Under the pieces are notes generated by a model that was not told the DNA's origin, searched no databases, and worked only from the letters and a program-made list of their open reading frames with translations. Positions 60,392-64,000 of a DNA stretch of 64,000 nucleotides are shown here, in pieces; the first letter of the stretch is position 1; every line of letters begins with the position of its first letter. Made by a program: the position numbers and the translations under genes. This stretch comes from Ziziphus jujuba (Eukaryota; Streptophyta; Magnoliopsida; Rosales; Rhamnaceae), in contig NC_083388.1 of the NCBI RefSeq assembly GCF_031755915.1, positions 1,061,501-1,125,500 on the forward strand, in the 5' to 3' direction.

Positions 60392-63300
60392 TAGGTGATA
60401 ATTAGGATTCGTCCTCTTAGTAGTAGTGAAATATCTTTGCAAGGCTACGGCAAATGTGTTCGTCAAGAGAGCTGCCAGGCAGTTACTTGGACGGGACATC
60501 CAGAGTCTCGTTTTACATTTGATCTTGTTGCAGATGAGAATGTTAGCCAGGTAATGTTTCAGTGTCTTACTTTTTCTGTTGCTTTTTTTTCTTTTCTTTT
60601 ATTTTTTATTTTTTATTCCATGGAATTTAATTGGATGTTGCTCAAACAGGAGAACCTCTTCAAAGTGGCTGGAGTGCCCATGGTTGAAAACTGTGTGGGG
60701 GGCTACAACAGCTGCATGTTTGCATATGGCCAAGTGAGTCTCAACCAACTTTGTCCAACCACCCTTTTTGGTCTGCACAGGTTTACAGACTTGTTTTGTT
60801 TGAGCACAATGTCTTAGAAAGAGTAGGCAAGACAGAAGCAAAGATGTGCAAATTTGAAATCTTTCTTGCTTCCCTGTCCAGCTTAGGAAATGCAGTATTT
60901 AAATTGATTAGCAAATTCCAAACCATTTAATGTGATGTATTAAAACAAATGAAATAATTTTAGTTGTATTCTTTTGTCCATTTAGACTGGAAGTGGGAAG
61001 ACTCATACAATGCTTGGAGACATTGAGGGAGGCACTCGAAGACATAGTGTCAACTGTGGGATGACACCCAGAGTCTTTGAATACTTATTCTCAAGAATTC
61101 AAAAGGTCAGTGGTTTTCTACATCATCATAGGTCTTGTACGATGGAATTGTAGTGGTTACTATACTGCACTTGTTCCGTGTATGATATTAATTTTTACTT
61201 TCAGTTATCGACATAATCTCATATTTGACCATAATATGACTGTAACATAATAGAATAGCAAAATATTTATTGTTCTATGGTGAAAGGTTAAGGCATTATC
61301 TCATAGATTATTTGATACACTCTGTATGCTAGTTGTGACATATTCAAGAAGTTAGCCGTTTTTTAATTTTAAATATTCGTTGCACACCGTGTTTGGTGTA
61401 GTGGCTCATGGTCTACCAAGTACATGAGAATGAGCTTGATTTATTAGTGCAGTCATTTCATGGACTCATATGGGTGGTTAAGGTGTGATTACCCTTGCCA
61501 TATTCCCATAATGGAAACAATACATGATAATTGTTGGTTTTAGAACTTATTTAGGAAATGAAATTTAGAGCAGAACCATCGAGATCATTGTTATTGCTAA
61601 AAGTTTTATATATTCATATACATATTTGAAACTTTTAAGTTAATAATATCATCGCTTTGGTATTACTGTTAATACTTTATCTACTTGTGACAAAAGATTT
61701 ATTCCTATTGAATGGATTGCCAACATGAATGCCCTACTTAAAGTTGAAGGCTGAGTCAGAAAAAGATGTTTGTCTATGTTTGCATATAAAATTATGGTGC
61801 AATATCATGTCATGCAGGAAAAAGAGGCCCGGAGGGAGGAAAAGTTAAAGTTTACTTGTAAATGTTCATTTTTGGAGATATACAATGAACAGATTCTTGA
61901 TCTTTTGGAGCCATCATCTAGCAACTTGCAGGTGTGAACCATTTATTGTTGAAAATTCTACCTTTTGTTGCAACCTAGTTACCCATAAAACTACTTTTGA
62001 TTTCTTAAAAGTAACTACAAACACTCTTTTTCACATTTCTTTTATGGATTGTTTTAAATATTTATACATATGAACTGATATCGCTTTTATGAATTTGCTA
62101 CAGATAAGAGAAGACATTAAGAAAGGAGTTTATGTTGAAAATCTCAAGGAGATAGAAGTTACAAGTGCTCGAGATGTTATCCATCAATTGATTCAGGTAT
62201 ATGATACGTTTATTAATAGATTTTCATCTGTTCAAATTTCATTGTTTACTTTAGTAACCAGTAATGTAATACTTCATGCTTATTTTGTTAATTGTATGTG
62301 TTGTACTTTGAATTCATTTCCTTTTTATATTCAAACAAAAAAACCTATTTATATGCCAAGTTAATACTCAAGGTCTTATGTAACTTCTGTTTCTACTATG
62401 AATATTTTTTCTACTGTAGCATTGCATTTCTTATCAAATTCAAATTCTGTTGTGTTTCAGGGCGCAGCAAATAGAAAGGTGGCTGCCACTAATATGAATC
62501 GTGCCAGCAGCCGTTCTCATAGTGTATTTACATGCATCATTGAAAGCAAGGTGAGTTACATTCTTTACTTTTCCTATCAAAGTTTTTATTAGGTTTTTTC
62601 CCTGGAAATTTTAATTCTCTTTTCCTTTCCTCTCAAATGCTAAGTCGGTTTGAAATTTTTTTATTGATAATTTGTTATCAGTGGGAATCCCAAGGTGTAA
62701 CTCACCATCGATTTGCTCGTCTTAATCTAGTTGATTTGGCTGGATCTGAAAGGTATGATTTAAAGAGTTGTGATGTCCAATCTTTTATGGGGAAGTGAAG
62801 GGAAATGATTTCTAAGATATCAAAGAGAAGTGAAAGTCAATTTCTCTCTATATGTTTGGTTGTAGAAGAGAAAGTGAGAGGGAAAAAAAAAAAAAAGTTG
62901 GGACCAATAAACTCCATTGTAAGAGCTACTATGTTGTCCAGAAAGACATTGATATCTTATTTCCTTTCATTTCTTTCCACTTTACATAAATAAATGAATG
63001 AACTTTAGGAAGTTTTCCTAGTTGCTTCTTTTTCGTTTCTTGATAAGATAGTGCTCCTATTTGTTATCCTTTCTTTCAAGTGTTCAACAAAACAAAACAA
63101 AAGAAAAAAAAGTGCCCTCCACTTCAATTATTAAAATTCTTTAAAATTCTAGCCTTGAAACTTGCATATAAACTTCATCTTTTACATTATGCGTCCTATC
63201 TACTGATCACAGGCAAAAGAGCTCTGGTGCTGAAGGTGAACGTCTCAAGGAAGCTACTAACATCAACAAGTCACTTTCAACATTGGGGTGAATTTTCCCT

Positions 63301-64000
63301 TTTATTTTTTAAAATTGACTTTCAATGCTGGGATGTTTGGTTAGTCCCCATTTATTTAAATTTTTATATTTTCAGGCTGGTGATTATGAACTTGGTAAAT
63401 ATATCCAATGGGAAATCACTCCATGTTCCTTATAGAGATTCGAAACTTACATTTCTGCTTCAGGTAGTCCTAAGATTCAAACTTTTTATGCATGTATATA
63501 CTTTATATAATAAAAATAATATTTAGTAGCATGGTGCACCTTTTGTAAAGTATCAATTAATGCTTAATACTTCTCTCACATAATGTAGTTTGGGCTTTAC
63601 AAACCTGTTATTTAAGCAATATTTAGGGAGACAAGAATTCATATAAATATTCTTACTGGTACTGTCTGCTGTAATAACTGTAATACCTAGTTGAATGTGT
63701 TGGTATAGAAGCTCCAATACCAACATAGACTAATAGTAGAGAGCAATATGTTTTGTTTTAAACTTTTTCGTTTTTGTGGAGGGGAGGATGATTGGATTTG
63801 GTTTACCCTGAGGGTCAATAACAATAAGAACCAAAGGACAACAATAATTCTTGAATGAATGAAACTAAATTAGTGGTTTAGATAATTCTTACTTGTCGAT
63901 AGAAGATGGTTGTGCATCAGTATAAAAAATGTCTGATATGTTTTGTTTCTTTTTCAGGATTCTTTAGGAGGGAACTCAAAAACAACTATAATTGCAAATA
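59848..64000 (+). CDS. KIN12E: Kinesin-12, KIN-12E type, 3' partial (motor domain)
   Basis: Exons in the window: 59848-60126, 60395-60550, 60650-60733, 60986-61105, 61818-61931, 62104-62196, 62461-62550, 62682-62752, 63213-63287, 63376-63463 and 63958 to the edge. They join in frame. The first ~88 residues (MPFISEAASAIKSRFGFH, acidic DDDDD run, FEFREDPSFWKDHNVQ) match the KIN-12E N terminus. The motor domain follows: VIIRIRPLSSSE, the P-loop GQTGSGKTHT (Lys178), CSFLEIYNEQILDLL, switch I NMNRASSRSHS, switch II NLVDLAGSE, then KSLSTLG and HVPYRDSKLTFLLQ. It should be a plus-end-directed microtubule motor of the kinesin-12 class, which acts in the phragmoplast or spindle. The stalk and tail lie right of the window. 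The promoter is partly duplicated at 50930-51205. Confidence 0.94.

Noticed and set aside
59891..60398. Alternative-frame ORFs over kinesin exon 1 and intron 1
   Set aside because: The 59848 frame matches the KIN-12E N terminus and splices in frame; the others end in poly-F from homopolymer tracts.

Overview
The window is nuclear DNA from a flowering plant, most likely a eudicot. Genes are AT-rich and split by many GT-AG introns, intergenic DNA is full of (TA)n, (GA)n/(CT)n and poly-A/T tracts, and every recognisable protein is a plant family. I cannot name the species. All gene models were assembled by reading splice sites and family conservation by eye.

Layout from left to right: (1) the 3' five exons of a YABBY2-type transcription factor (+, 1443-5349; first exon not in the window); (2) about 6 kb of AT-rich spacer; (3) a complete 13-exon UBP8-type ubiquitin protease (-, 21382 down to 11565); (4) a 1 kb divergent promoter region; (5) a complete 32-exon UBP12/UBP13-type MATH-domain ubiquitin protease (+, 22380-36856); (6) a decayed partial duplicate (38205-38890) of the next gene; (7) a small plastid-type DnaJ zinc-finger membrane protein (+, 41074-43273); (8) an intron-containing carboxylesterase of the CXE15 type (+, 44081-45292); (9) two nearly identical class III peroxidase genes (+, 48948-50246 and 57454-58756) lying in a tandem segmental duplication; (10) a receptor-like-protein LRR pseudogene (54545-55139) inside extra DNA found only in the second duplicate; (11) the 5' part of a KIN-12E type kinesin (+, from 59848, running off the right edge).

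The genes do not form a pathway. The notable structure is genomic. Two deubiquitinases of different subfamilies are transcribed divergently from one CT/GA-rich intergenic region. Downstream, a tandem duplication (copy 1 about 45553-51205, copy 2 about 51206-59711) has duplicated the peroxidase together with the proximal promoter of the kinesin. An orphan kinesin promoter with two mitosis-type AACGGTCA motifs therefore sits between the two peroxidases. The peroxidase genes, introns included, are far more alike than the outer flanks of the duplication, which suggests recent gene conversion.

Other points of interest are a GC-AG intron in the UBP12/13 gene, a 50-bp tandem duplication that copies a 5' splice site in the same gene, and three introns whose donor sites run straight into (CT)n tracts. 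I saw no unknown protein family, CRISPR array or tRNA/rRNA gene.
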